A DNA stretch of 64,000 nt from Blastococcus sp. CT_GayMR20 (GCF_004570345.1 NZ_SPQM01000013.1:1-64000); one strand, 5' to 3'. Positions 1 through 9,828 are shown, numbered from the stretch's first letter. Program-made: numbers and translations. The notes: a model not told the origin generated them from the sequence alone.

Positions 1-219
1 TCGGGTCGCACGTGCACCACCGCCGGTGCTGGACTCCGCCCCGGCCATTCAGAGGATGGAGACGCCGTTGACTTCCGTGGCCACCCCCGGTCTCGACAAC
101 GCCCCGACCACCCACGCCCGCCTGCTCCGCTCGTCGTCGCCGACGACGCCGCCCTCTCCGACACCCCGGGGCAGACCCCCACCGGTCCGGACGTCGTCGT
201 CCGGGGCCGCCGCCAGCTC

Positions 220-1071
220 GTGATGCGCCGGCTGCGCCGCAACAAGGCGGCGATGAGCGCCCTCGTGGTGCTGGTCCTGTTGTTCGTCGGCGCGTTCGTG
301 ATGCCGCCGGTCTACGAGGCGGTCACCGGCTGGACCTACAAGGGCCAGGACTTCACGTCCTTCCTGCAGCCGCCGTCGGCCGACCACTGGTTCGGGACGA
401 CGCAGATCGGCGGTGACGTGTTCGCGCAGACGATGCGCGGGCTGCAGAAGTCGCTGCTGATCGGCCTGCTCGTGGCCATCATCTCGACGGGTCTCGCGGC
501 GATCGTGGGGGCGTTCGCCGGCTACCTGGGCGGCTGGACCGACCGCGTGCTCATGTGGGTGGTGGACCTGCTGCTGGTGATCCCGTCGTTCCTGATCGTG
601 GCGATCATCAGCCGCGGCATGGAGTCCGGCGGCTGGATCGCGCTGGTGTTCCTGATCGCGGTGTTCGGCTGGATGATCACCGCCCGGATCGTGCGGGGGA
701 TGACGCTGAGCCTCCGCGAGCGCGAGTTCGTGCTGGCCGCGCGGTTCTCCGGCGTCTCGACCCCGGGCATCATCTTCCGGCACCTGATCCCGAACATGTC
801 GTCGCTGCTGATCATCGACGCCACGATCTCGGTCGCCGCAGCGATCATCGCCGAGTCGGGGCTGTCCTATTTCGGGTTCGGCGTGAAGCCGCCGGACGTC
901 TCGCTCGGCACCCTCATCGCCAACGGCACCCAGTCGGCGTTCACGTTCCCGTGGCTGTTCCTGTTCTCCGGCGGCCTGCTGGTGCTCACGACGCTGGCCG
1001 TCAGCGTGCTGGGCGACGGTCTCCGCGATGCGCTGGACCCGAGCTCCACACGCGCGGGAGGAAGCAAGTGA
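220..1071 (+). CDS. Peptide ABC transporter inner-membrane permease, DppC/OppC type
   Basis: This is the second permease subunit of an oligopeptide/dipeptide-type importer. About six hydrophobic helices are visible, including an N-terminal one starting near residue 12. The binding-protein-dependent transport loop reads as EREFVLAARFSG near residues 166-178, the site that contacts the ATPase. The GTG at 220 is the only usual start codon in this frame inside the window. Family members normally carry 15-40 extra residues, and the open frame does run back to base 1, so the true 5' end is uncertain (a frameshift near 115-140 is suspected). It overlaps the ATPase gene by 4 bp (GTGA). The partner DppB-type permease is presumably just off the left edge. 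Substrate not determinable. Confidence 0.85.
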   Translation: MMRRLRRNKAAMSALVVLVLLFVGAFVMPPVYEAVTGWTYKGQDFTSFLQPPSADHWFGTTQIGGDVFAQTMRGLQKSLLIGLLVAIISTGLAAIVGAFAGYLGGWTDRVLMWVVDLLLVIPSFLIVAIISRGMESGGWIALVFLIAVFGWMITARIVRGMTLSLREREFVLAARFSGVSTPGIIFRHLIPNMSSLLIIDATISVAAAIIAESGLSYFGFGVKPPDVSLGTLIANGTQSAFTFPWLFLFSGGLLVLTTLAVSVLGDGLRDALDPSSTRAGGSK

Positions 1072-3173
1072 GCATCCAGCAGCAGCCCCTGCCGGCGGTG
1101 ACGTCGGTGACCGCCCCCCTGCTCGAGGTGCGCGACCTGACCGTGGAGTTCCCGGGCGAGGACGGCCGCGTGCCGGCCGTCCGCGGGGTCGACTACACGC
1201 TCGCGCCCGGCGAGGTGCTCGGGATCGTCGGGGAGTCGGGCTCGGGCAAGTCCGTGTCCTCGCTCGCCGTCATGGGTCTGCTCCCCCCGTCGGCGACGGT
1301 CTCCGGGAGCGTCCGGTTCCGCGGTCAGGAGCTGCTCGGGCTGCCCGACCGTCAGCTGGCGAAGATCCGCGGCCGCAAGATCGCGATGGTCTTCCAGGAC
1401 CCCCTGTCGGCGCTCACGCCGGTGTACTCGATCGGCGACCAGATCGCCGAGACGGTGCAGATCCACCAGGGGCTCAAGCCGGCGGCGGCCTTCGCGCGCG
1501 CCGTGCAGCTGCTGGACGACGTCGGCATCCCGAACGCCGCGCAGCGGGCCAAGGCCTATCCGCACGAGTTCTCCGGCGGCATGCGGCAGCGGGTGATGAT
1601 CGCGATGGCGATCGCCAACGACCCCGACGTCCTGATCGCCGACGAGCCCACGACCGCTCTGGACGTCACCATCCAGGCGCAGGTGCTCGAGCTGCTCGAC
1701 ACCGCGCGGGAGATGACCAACGCCGCGACGGTCATGATCACGCACGACCTGGGCGTCGTGGCCGGGATCGCGGACCGCATCGTCGTCATGTACGCCGGCA
1801 AGGCCGTCGAGAGCGGCCCGGTGGCGCCGGTCTACGCCGATCCGCGGATGCCGTACACGATCGGCCTGCTCGGCTCCGTCCCCCGGCTCGACCGCCCCGG
1901 TCAGCCGCTGACGCCGATCGAGGGCTCGCCGCCCAACGTCGCCCGGCTGCCGCAGGGCTGCCCGTTCGTCCCGCGGTGCCCCGTCTCCATCCCCATCTGC
2001 TCGGAGATCGAGCCGGCCCTCGAGCCGACCGCCGGCGGCGGCCGGGAGGCGGCGTGCCACCGCAGCGAGGAGATCCAGTCGGGGTTCATCCACGGGGCGC
2101 CGGTCTTCCCGCCACCCGCCATCGCGACCGCCCGGGACGAGCTGCCCCGCGAGCAGCGCACCGCCGTCCTCGAGGTGCGCGACCTCGCGAAGCGCTACCC
2201 GGTCACCAAGGGCGTCGTGCTGCGCCGGACGGTCGGCACCATCACGGCGGTCGACGGCATCAGCTTCGACGTCCGCGAGGGGGAGGCGCTGGGCCTGGTC
2301 GGCGAGAGCGGCTGCGGCAAGTCGACGACGATCATGCAGATCCTGGAGCTGGCGACCCCCGAGCAGGGTTCGGTCAGCGTGCTCGGCAAGGACGTCGGCA
2401 GCCTCGACACCCGAGACCGCAAGCAGCTGCGCCGGGACGTGCAGGTGGTCTTCCAGGACCCGCTCGCGTCGCTCGACCCGCGGCTGCCGGTCGGCGACAT
2501 CATCGACGAACCCCTCAGGGTGTTCGACGTCCCCGCCGAGAAACGGCGGCAGCGGGTCCGGGAGCTGCTGTCACTGGTCGGGCTGAGCCCGGAGCACGCC
2601 AACCGCTACCCGGCGGACTTCTCCGGCGGCCAGCGGCAGCGCATCGGGATCGCCCGGGCGCTGGCCCTGGAGCCGAAGGTGCTGGTGCTCGACGAACCCG
2701 TGTCGGCGCTGGACGTCTCGATCCAGGCCGGCGTGCTGAACCTCCTGGAGGACCTCAAGGTCCGCCTCGGTCTGTCCTACCTGTTCGTCGCCCACGACCT
2801 GTCGGTGGTGCGGCACGTCGCCGACCGGGTCGCCGTCATGTACCTGGGCCGGCTGGTCGAGGTGGGCGACGCGGACGACGTGTTCGAGCGGCCCACGCAC
2901 CCGTACACGCAGGCGCTGCTGTCCGCCGTCCCCATCCCGGACCCGGTCGCCGAGCGGCAGCGGGTGCGCATCCTCGTGCGGGGGGACCTGCCGAGCCCGG
3001 CCAACCTGCCGTCGGGGTGCCGCTTCCGGTCGCGCTGCCCGCTCTACGCGGAGCTGCCGGAGGACAGGCAGGAGGTCTGTCGCGACCAGGACCCGGTGCT
3101 GGCCCGCCACACGGACGGCGATCTGGAGTCCGCCTGCCACTGGGCGCGGGAGCGGCCCGTCGTCCCTAGTTGA
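1068..3173 (+). CDS. Fused double ATP-binding subunit of peptide ABC transporter (DppD-DppF)
   Basis: A single 701-residue protein carries two complete ABC cassettes. The first has Walker A GESGSGKS (about residues 55-62), signature FSGGMRQR and Walker B VLIADEPT. The second has Walker A GESGCGKS (about 412-419), signature FSGGQRQR and VLVLDEPV. Each cassette ends in the cysteine-containing oligopeptide C-terminal region (GCPFVPRCP near residue 302, GCRFRSRCP near 650) typical of DppD/OppD and DppF/OppF. In most transporters these are two polypeptides. The GTG at 1068 follows a GGGAGGAAG ribosome site and overlaps the permease stop by 4 bp, so the subunits should be translationally coupled. 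It powers import at the cytoplasmic face of the membrane. Confidence 0.93.
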   Translation: MSIQQQPLPAVTSVTAPLLEVRDLTVEFPGEDGRVPAVRGVDYTLAPGEVLGIVGESGSGKSVSSLAVMGLLPPSATVSGSVRFRGQELLGLPDRQLAKIRGRKIAMVFQDPLSALTPVYSIGDQIAETVQIHQGLKPAAAFARAVQLLDDVGIPNAAQRAKAYPHEFSGGMRQRVMIAMAIANDPDVLIADEPTTALDVTIQAQVLELLDTAREMTNAATVMITHDLGVVAGIADRIVVMYAGKAVESGPVAPVYADPRMPYTIGLLGSVPRLDRPGQPLTPIEGSPPNVARLPQGCPFVPRCPVSIPICSEIEPALEPTAGGGREAACHRSEEIQSGFIHGAPVFPPPAIATARDELPREQRTAVLEVRDLAKRYPVTKGVVLRRTVGTITAVDGISFDVREGEALGLVGESGCGKSTTIMQILELATPEQGSVSVLGKDVGSLDTRDRKQLRRDVQVVFQDPLASLDPRLPVGDIIDEPLRVFDVPAEKRRQRVRELLSLVGLSPEHANRYPADFSGGQRQRIGIARALALEPKVLVLDEPVSALDVSIQAGVLNLLEDLKVRLGLSYLFVAHDLSVVRHVADRVAVMYLGRLVEVGDADDVFERPTHPYTQALLSAVPIPDPVAERQRVRILVRGDLPSPANLPSGCRFRSRCPLYAELPEDRQEVCRDQDPVLARHTDGDLESACHWARERPVVPS

Positions 3174-3306
3174 TTACCGAAACTCAGCACTGATCGTTAT
3201 GGCGACGTGACCGCCGCGATGCATGCGCGTGCCTAGTGTTCGGACGTCCCACGAAATCGCCCGGCCCCGCATGCGTGCGCCCGGGACCGACCACGGAGCA
3301 TCCACT

Positions 3307-5007
3307 TTGAGACGATTCCGTCCACTCAGCGCTGCTGCCGCCCTCACCGCCGTCGCCCTCGTGGCCAGCGGGTGCGGCGGCGGTTCCGACAACGGGAACG
3401 GGGGCGGTGGTGGCGGCGGTGAGCAGGCGTCGGCCACCGAGAACGAGATCAACCCGGTCGACCGCGCCGACCTCGCCGAGGGTGGCGACCTCCGCTGGCC
3501 CCTGGGTGAGCTCCCGCCCAACTTCAACTACCACCAGTTCGACGGCACCCTCGACGACAACAGCGACGTCATCGAAGCGCTGATGCCGTCGGCGTTCCAC
3601 TTCGAGGCCGACTCGACACCGGTGCTGAACGAGGACTACTTCTCCAGCATCGAGGTGACCTCCGAGGACCCGCAGGTCATCACCTACGACATCAACGAGG
3701 ACGCGACCTGGTCCGACGGCACCCCCATCACCGCTGCGGACCTGGTCGCCCAGTGGCAGGCCCTCAACGGCACGAACGAGGCCTACAACGTCTCCTCGAC
3801 CACGGGCTACGACCAGATCGCCTCCATCGAGGAGGGGGACTCCGCGAAGCAGGCGGTCGTCACCTTCGCCAACCTCTACGCCGACTGGCAGGCGCTGTTC
3901 AGCCCGCTGTACCCGGCGTCGACCAACAGCGACCCGAACGTGTTCAACACCGGCTGGGTCGAGCAGCCCCAGGTGACCGCGGGCCCGTTCCAGCTCGACG
4001 AGGTGGACGCGACCGCGCAGACCATCACGCTGGAGCGGAACCCGGACTGGTGGGGTGAGCCGGCCGTCCTCGACCGGATCATCTACCGCGTCATCGAGCT
4101 CGACGCGCAGGTGGACGCGCTGGCCAACGGTGAGATCGACTTCATCGACATCGCCTCCGACGTGAACAAGCTGCAGCGCGCGGAGGGCACCGAGGGCATC
4201 GAGATCCGCCGGGCGGGTGGCCCGAACTTCCGGCACATCACCATCAACGGCACCTCCCCGGTGCTGTCGGACGTGGAGGTGCGCCAGGCGCTGGCCAAGG
4301 CGATCGACCGGCAGACCATCGCCGACGCCATGATCGGTCCCCTGGGTGGCGACGCGACGAAGCTCGACAACCACATCTTCATGCGGAACCAGGAGGGTTA
4401 CCAGGACAACGCCGGCGACCTCTCCGAGCCCGACCTCGACGCCGCGAACGCGCAGCTCGAGGAGGCCGGCTGGACCCGCGAGGGCGACACCGGCACCCGG
4501 ACGAAGGACGGCCAGGAGCTCAGCATCCGCTTCGTCATCCCGTCGGGCGTGGCCACCAGCGAGCAGGAGGCACAGCTGGTGCAGAGCATGCTCGCGGAGG
4601 TCGGTGCCGACGTGCAGGTGGAGACGGTCTCGTCGGACGAGTTCTTCGAGAACTTCATCCTCATCGGCGACTACGACATGACGGTCTTCTCGTGGATCGG
4701 CACGCCGTTCCCGATCAGCTCGTCCTCGTCCATCTACGCCATGCCGCAGGGCGAGGAGATCCAGCAGAACTTCGCCCGGGTCGGCACGCCGGAGATCGAC
4801 CAGATGTTCGACGAGGTGACCCAGGAGCTGGACCCCGAGGCGGCTCGGGAGAAGGCCAACGAGATCGACGCGGCCATCTGGGAGATCGTGCACTCGCTGA
4901 CCCTCTACCAGCGTCCGGACATCGTCGGCGCGAAGGACACGCTCGCGAACTTCGGCGCGTTCGGCTTCGCGTCGGAGCGGTACGAGGACATCGGTTTCAC
5001 CGAGTGA
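3307..5007 (+). CDS. Peptide-binding lipoprotein, extracytoplasmic solute-binding protein family 5
   Basis: This is the DppA/OppA-type substrate receptor. From the TTG at 3307 the product (566 residues) opens with a basic stretch, a hydrophobic segment and the lipobox VASGC near residue 20, so it should be anchored to the outer face of the membrane. A glycine-rich linker follows, then the SBP_bac_5 domain with the typical [13 protein letters not shown] and ITINGTSP segments. The TTG has a GGAG site 7 bases upstream; ATG codons at 3223 and 3271 would place about 28 and 12 residues ahead of the signal peptide and have no ribosome site. It lies 133 bp after the ATPase gene, an unusual last position for the receptor. 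Confidence 0.9.
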   Translation: MRRFRPLSAAAALTAVALVASGCGGGSDNGNGGGGGGGEQASATENEINPVDRADLAEGGDLRWPLGELPPNFNYHQFDGTLDDNSDVIEALMPSAFHFEADSTPVLNEDYFSSIEVTSEDPQVITYDINEDATWSDGTPITAADLVAQWQALNGTNEAYNVSSTTGYDQIASIEEGDSAKQAVVTFANLYADWQALFSPLYPASTNSDPNVFNTGWVEQPQVTAGPFQLDEVDATAQTITLERNPDWWGEPAVLDRIIYRVIELDAQVDALANGEIDFIDIASDVNKLQRAEGTEGIEIRRAGGPNFRHITINGTSPVLSDVEVRQALAKAIDRQTIADAMIGPLGGDATKLDNHIFMRNQEGYQDNAGDLSEPDLDAANAQLEEAGWTREGDTGTRTKDGQELSIRFVIPSGVATSEQEAQLVQSMLAEVGADVQVETVSSDEFFENFILIGDYDMTVFSWIGTPFPISSSSSIYAMPQGEEIQQNFARVGTPEIDQMFDEVTQELDPEAAREKANEIDAAIWEIVHSLTLYQRPDIVGAKDTLANFGAFGFASERYEDIGFTE

Positions 5008-5027
5008 TCCAGCAGTAGGTCCCACGA

Positions 5028-5059
5028 CGGGAGGTCGGCCCTCCGGGGTCGGCCTCCCG
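5028..5059 (+). terminator. Stem-loop after the binding-protein gene
   Basis: Arms CGGGAGG (5028-5034) and CCTCCCG (5053-5059) flank a GC-rich interior that can pair further. It starts 20 bp after the stop of the binding-protein gene. There is no clear T-run, as is common for actinobacterial hairpin terminators, so termination is inferred from position and symmetry. Confidence 0.55.
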
Positions 5060-5146
5060 CTGTGTCTCCGCGCGGAGAGTGGGCGCTGCCGGGCAGGAGT
5101 CCCCTCGGGAACTGCCCGCCGGCGCACATCGTGGAAGATCTCTTCC

Positions 5147-6043
5147 GTGACCACGCCTTCGCGACGGCTCCTGCTCGTCCACGCGCATCCGGACGACGAG
5201 ACGATCAACAACGGGGCGACGATGGCGCGGTACGTCGCCGAGGGCGCGCAGGTCACGCTGCTCACCTGCACGCTCGGTGAGGAGGGCGAGGTCCTCGTCC
5301 CCGAACTCGCCCAGCTCGCCGCCGACCAGGCCGACCAGCTCGGCGGCTACCGGATCTGGGAGCTGCGGCAGGCGATGGACGCCCTCGGCGTCGGCGACGT
5401 CCGCTTCCTGGGCGGGGCCGGCCGGTACCGCGACTCCGGGATGATGGGCACGCCGGCCAACGAGAAGCCGCGGGCGTTCTGGAACGCCGACCTCGACGAG
5501 GCCGTCGCACACGCGGTCGCCGTCGTCCGCGAGACCCGCCCGCAGGTCGTGGTCACCTACGACGAGAACGGCGGCTACGGCCACCCCGACCACATCCAGG
5601 CGCACCGGGTCGCGATGGGCGCGGTGGACGCCGCCGCCGACCCCGCCTACCGGCCCGATCTCGGCGAGGCCTGGGCGGTGGCGAAGGTCTACTGGTGCTG
5701 CTACCCGCGGTCGGTGCTCCAGCAGGGCATCGACGCCATGGCCGCGGCCGGCGACACCTCCTTCTTCGAGGGCGTCGCCAGCGCCGACGACATCCCGTTC
5801 GGGGTGGACGACGAGGACGTCGCCGCCGCCGTCGACGGGCGCGCCTTCATAACGCAGAAGGACGCCGCCATGCGTGCGCACCCGACGCAGATCATGGTCG
5901 ACGGACCGTTCTTCGCCCTCTCGAACAACCTGGGCATGGAGGTCCTCGGCACCGAGTACTACCGGCTGGTCCGGGGCGAGCGCGGGCCGGGGGGCGCCGC
6001 TCCGAACGGCTGGGAGGACGACCTGTTCGCCGGCGTGGCCTGA
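5147..6043 (+). CDS. mshB: Mycothiol biosynthesis deacetylase MshB
   Basis: N-acetyl-1-D-myo-inositol-2-amino-2-deoxy-alpha-D-glucopyranoside deacetylase, a zinc enzyme of the mycothiol pathway in the cytosol. The N-terminal AHPDDE motif (residues 13-18) and the later GHPDHIQAH segment (about 145-153) supply the zinc ligands and catalytic aspartate of the LmbE/PIG-L fold. The 298-residue length matches the family. It starts at a GTG and overlaps the next gene by ATGA, an arrangement known for mshB in other actinobacteria, where a small membrane protein follows. Its presence implies mycothiol as the main low-molecular-weight thiol. Confidence 0.95.
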   Translation: MTTPSRRLLLVHAHPDDETINNGATMARYVAEGAQVTLLTCTLGEEGEVLVPELAQLAADQADQLGGYRIWELRQAMDALGVGDVRFLGGAGRYRDSGMMGTPANEKPRAFWNADLDEAVAHAVAVVRETRPQVVVTYDENGGYGHPDHIQAHRVAMGAVDAAADPAYRPDLGEAWAVAKVYWCCYPRSVLQQGIDAMAAAGDTSFFEGVASADDIPFGVDDEDVAAAVDGRAFITQKDAAMRAHPTQIMVDGPFFALSNNLGMEVLGTEYYRLVRGERGPGGAAPNGWEDDLFAGVA

Positions 6044-6489
6044 TGCGGCTCCTGCGCGCCCTCGACCTGGCCGGGTGGTCGGTGACCGTGCTGGCCGCCG
6101 CCGCCTGGATGGCGCTCGTGGAGGTCTTCTGGCTGCCGCTGCGGGTCGCCGGCGTGCTGCTCCCGCTGTCGATCGCGGCCGCGGTCGCGGGCAACCTGCT
6201 GCTCACCGGCGCGGCGTTCCGGCTGTCCGGGTCGCGCGCCGTCGCCGTGCTGCCAGGGGTGACGTGGCTGGTCGTCGTCCTCGCCGCGATGAACCGCCGT
6301 CCGGAGGGCGACCTGCTCGTCGTCGGGACCGGCGCCCTCGGCGTGGTGAGCCTGGCCTTCCTGCTCTTCGGCGTGCTCGGCGCCGCCGTGGGCGTGGGCC
6401 GGGTCCTGGCCGGCCCCCGGCGGCCGCGGTTCAGCCCGCCGGAGCAGGCACCGGCCCCAGCCGGTAGTGGTACCGGTGGTGCTCGGTGA
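6043..6489 (+). CDS. Small four-helix membrane protein, DUF6113-like
   Basis: The 148-residue product has about four hydrophobic segments (near residues 8-28, 32-55, 62-80 and 95-120) and a proline-rich tail. The ATG overlaps the mshB stop (ATGA), so it is probably co-translated with mshB. A membrane protein of this kind directly follows mshB in many actinobacteria and is usually labelled DUF6113; that assignment is from context and size, not a recognisable motif. Its last 59 bp overlap the 3' end of the convergent acetyltransferase gene. Function unknown. Confidence 0.75.
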   Translation: MRLLRALDLAGWSVTVLAAAAWMALVEVFWLPLRVAGVLLPLSIAAAVAGNLLLTGAAFRLSGSRAVAVLPGVTWLVVVLAAMNRRPEGDLLVVGTGALGVVSLAFLLFGVLGAAVGVGRVLAGPRRPRFSPPEQAPAPAGSGTGGAR

Positions 6490-7186
6490 AGCCCAGCCGC
6501 CCGTAGAGCGCCAGGGCGGGAGCGTTGTCCGCGGCGACCTGCAGCAGGCAGGAGTGCCCACCCCGGCTCCGGGCCCAGGCGCCGAGAGCGGCCATGACCG
6601 CCGTCGCCAGGCCTCGGCGCCGGTACTGCTCGTCCACGGTGACGGCGGTGACGACCAGCCAGCCGTCCACCACGACGCCCCGCGCGACGGCGGCGAGCGG
6701 CGCAGGCTCCGGATCGCACCGGATCGATGCGAAGACCGGATCGGGCGCCGAGACCAGCACGCCGCGGGCCACGACCGGCAGCGGCGTGCCCCGGTAGCGG
6801 TACCCGGCGAGCCAGGCGGCGTCCGGCTCCGGCGCGAGGTGGACCGCGGTGCGCGGCGGTGCCCAGCCGGTCAGGGGAGCGGTGAGCACGAGGACGTCGT
6901 CGTCCCTGACCCAGCCGGCCGCGCCGAACGCGGCGTCGGCCGCCGCATCGGGCATCGGCAGCTGGGCGCGCGGGCGCAGCCCGCGGCGGGAGTACCAGTC
7001 GGTCACCGTCGCGACGGCGGTGGGGAGGTCCTCGGCCGGATCGCCGACGACGAGGACGGAGTTCGCCCGGCCGGTGAAGCCGCCGCCCGCCCGCAGCAGC
7101 CAGTCGCCGTACCGCTCCTGCTCCAGCCCCTGCCAGCTCCGGGCCGCCAGGCGTTCGAGTTCGTCGACTCCGGGGACGTCGGGCAC
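6431..7186 (-). CDS. GNAT family N-acetyltransferase
   Basis: The 251-residue protein has a C-terminal GNAT domain. The acetyl-CoA-binding motif reads QYRRRGLATAVM, followed by NAPALALYGRLGF, the usual beta-5/alpha-5 signature. The N-terminal half looks like a degenerate second GNAT fold. GTG start with GGGAGGA 8 bases upstream. Substrate unknown. It converges on the mshB operon and its 3' end overlaps the membrane-protein gene by 59 bp. The GAF gene on its other side ends 16 bp upstream of this start on the same strand. Confidence 0.88.
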   Translation of the reverse strand: MPDVPGVDELERLAARSWQGLEQERYGDWLLRAGGGFTGRANSVLVVGDPAEDLPTAVATVTDWYSRRGLRPRAQLPMPDAAADAAFGAAGWVRDDDVLVLTAPLTGWAPPRTAVHLAPEPDAAWLAGYRYRGTPLPVVARGVLVSAPDPVFASIRCDPEPAPLAAVARGVVVDGWLVVTAVTVDEQYRRRGLATAVMAALGAWARSRGGHSCLLQVAADNAPALALYGRLGFTEHHRYHYRLGPVPAPAG

Positions 7187-7202
7187 GCCGGAGATCCTCC
7201 CG

Positions 7203-8171
7203 TCAGGCCGGCAGCTCCACCGCGGCGGCCTCCGAACGGGGCAGCGGCACCGCGGCCTGCCCCGCCCGGGCCAGGGGCTGCCCCTGCGCGAGGACGCCGC
7301 CGAGGTGGGCGCCGGCGGCAGCCGCGAGCCGACGCACGTCCTCGGGGAAGGGGCGGGCGGCGACGCTGTCCAGCGTCAGGACGCCGGTCAGGTGCGGGTT
7401 GCGCCCGAGGGGGATCGCGAGCAGCCCCGGGTCGCCGTCAGGGGTCAGTGGCAGCCCGGTGCGCAGCACGGTCTCCGTGACCGGCAGGCGGTCGGCGGCG
7501 ACCCCTGGGACGAGCCGGCCGTCCTCCAGCAGGAAGATGCAGGCGCGCTCCACCTCGCCCAGCTCGGCGAGCCGGCGGCAGGCGGCGGCCAGCAGGTGGT
7601 CCATCGACGGGGCCTTCGAGGCGGACTCGATCAGCCCGAGCAGGACGGCGGCCTGCGCGGCGCGGCGCTTCTCCGACCGGCGGGCCCAGGCCTCGGCGAC
7701 GGCGACGGCGAGCTTCGGCGTCACCTGGCGGAGCAGGTGCGGCGCGGCCGCCGCGGCCGGTTCGACGGTGAGCACGCCGATGACCTCGCCGTCGACGATC
7801 AGGGGTTCGGCGTGGGCCGACCGGATGCCGAGGCTCTCGACCTCCCTGTCGGCGGCCCGGCGGCCGCTGGCCTGGGCCACGGTCGACGAGCGGCTGCCGA
7901 TCACCCTCGAGAAGAAGGGGGTCTCCTGCAGGGCGAGGGGCCTGTGGAGTCGGGAGTCCTCGACGAGGGGCACGGCCGACTCGGCCACCGCCTGGCGGAA
8001 GGGCACCACCGTCCCCGTCGTGGCCTCGTGCACCCACACCGAGACGCGGGTGGCTCCGGCGGACGCGCGGAGCCGCGCGAGGAGGTGCTCCACGGCCGCT
8101 CGGGCGTCGAACGGTGAGGCCGGCGGCGAGAGCCGCTGCGTTGCGCCGAGGCGCGCCCGTGCGTCCGACAC
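7203..8171 (-). CDS. Tandem GAF-domain protein
   Basis: Two GAF-like domains are visible. The first contains SVWVHEATTG and the closing strand GEVIGVLTVEP; the second contains ACIFLLEDGRLVPG and LTGVLTLDS. No output domain (kinase, GGDEF, HTH or phosphatase) is present, so it may be a stand-alone ligand sensor or partner protein. The start is uncertain. The GTG at 8171 precedes the first region that looks coded; a longer frame opens at a TTG at 8297, inside the likely promoter region shared with the divergent ferredoxin gene. Ligand unknown. Confidence 0.75.
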   Translation of the reverse strand: MSDARARLGATQRLSPPASPFDARAAVEHLLARLRASAGATRVSVWVHEATTGTVVPFRQAVAESAVPLVEDSRLHRPLALQETPFFSRVIGSRSSTVAQASGRRAADREVESLGIRSAHAEPLIVDGEVIGVLTVEPAAAAAPHLLRQVTPKLAVAVAEAWARRSEKRRAAQAAVLLGLIESASKAPSMDHLLAAACRRLAELGEVERACIFLLEDGRLVPGVAADRLPVTETVLRTGLPLTPDGDPGLLAIPLGRNPHLTGVLTLDSVAARPFPEDVRRLAAAAGAHLGGVLAQGQPLARAGQAAVPLPRSEAAAVELPA

Positions 8172-8281
8172 GCGATCAAGATCGGCACGTTCGCCCGGTC
8201 CTTGAGTCCTGCGTGACCCGGCACCCCGTTCGGGGGAGCGCGGAAGGGCGACCCGTCGCACCCCGCCCGGCGGTGTCGCGT

Positions 8282-8287
8282 CATACT
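8282..8287 (+). promoter_or_regulatory. Possible -10 element (CATACT) for fdxA
   Basis: CATACT lies 75 bp upstream of the ferredoxin start in the divergent gap. The same hexamer occurs upstream of tatB and the acyl-CoA dehydrogenase gene in this window. No convincing -35 box is seen. Confidence 0.35.
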
Positions 8288-8362
8288 GTGCGGGCAAGAA
8301 GACCCTGGCCGGGTCGGTTCCCGGCCGGTGTCGCTGCCCTGCAGTCCCCGGGAGGGAACACC

Positions 8363-8689
8363 GTGACCTACGTCATCACACAGGCCTGCGTCGACGTCCT
8401 CGACAAGGCGTGCATCGACGAGTGTCCGGTGGACTGCATCTACGAGGGCGAGCGGATGCTGTACATCCACCCCGACGAGTGCGTCGACTGCGGTGCGTGC
8501 GAGCCGGTCTGCCCGGTGGAGGCCATCTACTACGAGGACGACGTCCCGGACAAGTGGAAGGACTTCTACAACGCCAACGTGGAGTTCTTCAGCGACCTGG
8601 GCAGCCCCGGTGGCGCGGCGAAGACCGGCAAGATCAACAAGGACCACCCCCTGGTCGCCGCACTCCCGCCGCAGGGCGAAGGCCACTGA
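8363..8689 (+). CDS. fdxA: Seven-iron ferredoxin FdxA/FdxC
   Basis: A 108-residue electron carrier. The N-terminal cysteine pattern (ACVDVLDKACIDECPVDC) and the second motif CVDCGACEPVCP supply the ligands of one 3Fe-4S and one 4Fe-4S cluster. GTG start with a GGGAGGG ribosome site 6 bases upstream. It overlaps dapC by 4 bp; the fdxC-dapC pair is also adjacent in mycobacteria, which suggests co-regulation rather than a shared reaction. Confidence 0.95.
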   Translation: MTYVITQACVDVLDKACIDECPVDCIYEGERMLYIHPDECVDCGACEPVCPVEAIYYEDDVPDKWKDFYNANVEFFSDLGSPGGAAKTGKINKDHPLVAALPPQGEGH

Positions 8690-9819
8690 CCGACACGGTC
8701 CCGGGAACGGCGCGCTCGCTGCCGGACTTCCCCTGGGACGCCCTCGCGGGTGCACGGGCGCGCGCCGCCCGGCATCCCGGCGGGGTCGTCGACCTGTCGA
8801 TCGGCACACCGGTCGACGACACCCCGGACGTGCTCACGGAGGCGTTGGCCGCCGCCGGTAACGCGCCCGGTTACCCCACCGCTCTCGGCACCGCCGCGCT
8901 GCGCACGGCCGCGGCCGGCTGGCTCCGGCGCCGGCTCGGAGTCCACGTGGCCGACCCGCTCGGCGCGGAGCCGTCGCTGATCCCGACGGTGGGGTCGAAG
9001 GAACTGGTCGCCCTGCTGCCGACACTGCTCGGTCTGTCCGGCGGCGGCACGGTCGTCGTCCCCGAGGTCGCCTACCCGACCTACGAGGTGGGAGCGGTCC
9101 TGGCCGGCCTCGGCGTGCGCCGCACCGACGACCCGCCCGCCGATGCCATGTCGGTCCCCCGCCCGCCGGTCGTGCTCGTCTGGCTGAACTCGCCGGGCAA
9201 TCCGCACGGCCGCGTGCTGACCGGGGACCAGCTGCGGAGCTGGGTGTCCTGGGGCCGGGCCCACGGCGTCCCGGTCGTCTCCGACGAGTGCTACGTGACG
9301 CTCGGCTGGGACGTGGAGCCGCGATCCCTGCTGCACCCGTCGGTGGCGGGGGAGGACCACGGCGGCCTGTTGGCGGTGCACTCGCTGTCCAAGCAGTCCA
9401 CCGCAGCGGGCTACCGGGCCGGGTTGCTGTCGGGCGACCCTGCCCTGGTCAAGCGGGTGTGGGAGGTGCGCCGGCACCTGGGGCTGCTGGTCCCGGCTCC
9501 GGTGCAGGCGGCGATGACGGCGGCCCTGGAGGACGACGCCCACGTGGACGCGCAGCGCGAGCGGTACCGCGCCCGGCGCGAGCGGCTGGCCGCGGCGGTG
9601 CGCGGTGCCGGCATGCGGATCGAGCACTCGGAGGCGGGGCTCTACCTCTGGGCGACCCGCGACGAGGACTGCTGGACGACGATCGACCGGCTCGCCGAGC
9701 TCGGCATCGTCGCCGCCCCCGGTGTCTTCTACGGCCCGGCGGGAGCCCGGCACGTCCGGCTGGCCCTCACCGCGTCCGACGAGCGGATCGCCGCCGCCGT
9801 GGAGCGCCTCGCCGGCTGA
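8686..9819 (+). CDS. dapC: Succinyldiaminopimelate aminotransferase DapC
   Basis: PLP-dependent class I/II aminotransferase that makes N-succinyl-L,L-2,6-diaminopimelate in the succinylase branch of lysine and peptidoglycan DAP synthesis. The N-terminus (LPDFPWDALAGARA, then VVDLSIGTPVD) is characteristic. The PLP lysine lies in SLSKQSTAAGYRAG, preceded by NSPGNPHG and SDECY. No ATG, GTG or TTG exists in frame near the expected N-terminus. A CTG at 8686 overlaps the fdxA stop (CTGA) and gives 377 residues, close to family size. The next in-frame GTG, near 8829, would remove conserved sequence. dapD and dapE lie 3-4 kb downstream. Confidence 0.92.
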   Translation: MTDTVPGTARSLPDFPWDALAGARARAARHPGGVVDLSIGTPVDDTPDVLTEALAAAGNAPGYPTALGTAALRTAAAGWLRRRLGVHVADPLGAEPSLIPTVGSKELVALLPTLLGLSGGGTVVVPEVAYPTYEVGAVLAGLGVRRTDDPPADAMSVPRPPVVLVWLNSPGNPHGRVLTGDQLRSWVSWGRAHGVPVVSDECYVTLGWDVEPRSLLHPSVAGEDHGGLLAVHSLSKQSTAAGYRAGLLSGDPALVKRVWEVRRHLGLLVPAPVQAAMTAALEDDAHVDAQRERYRARRERLAAAVRGAGMRIEHSEAGLYLWATRDEDCWTTIDRLAELGIVAAPGVFYGPAGARHVRLALTASDERIAAAVERLAG

Positions 9820-9828
9820 CCCCGTGGC

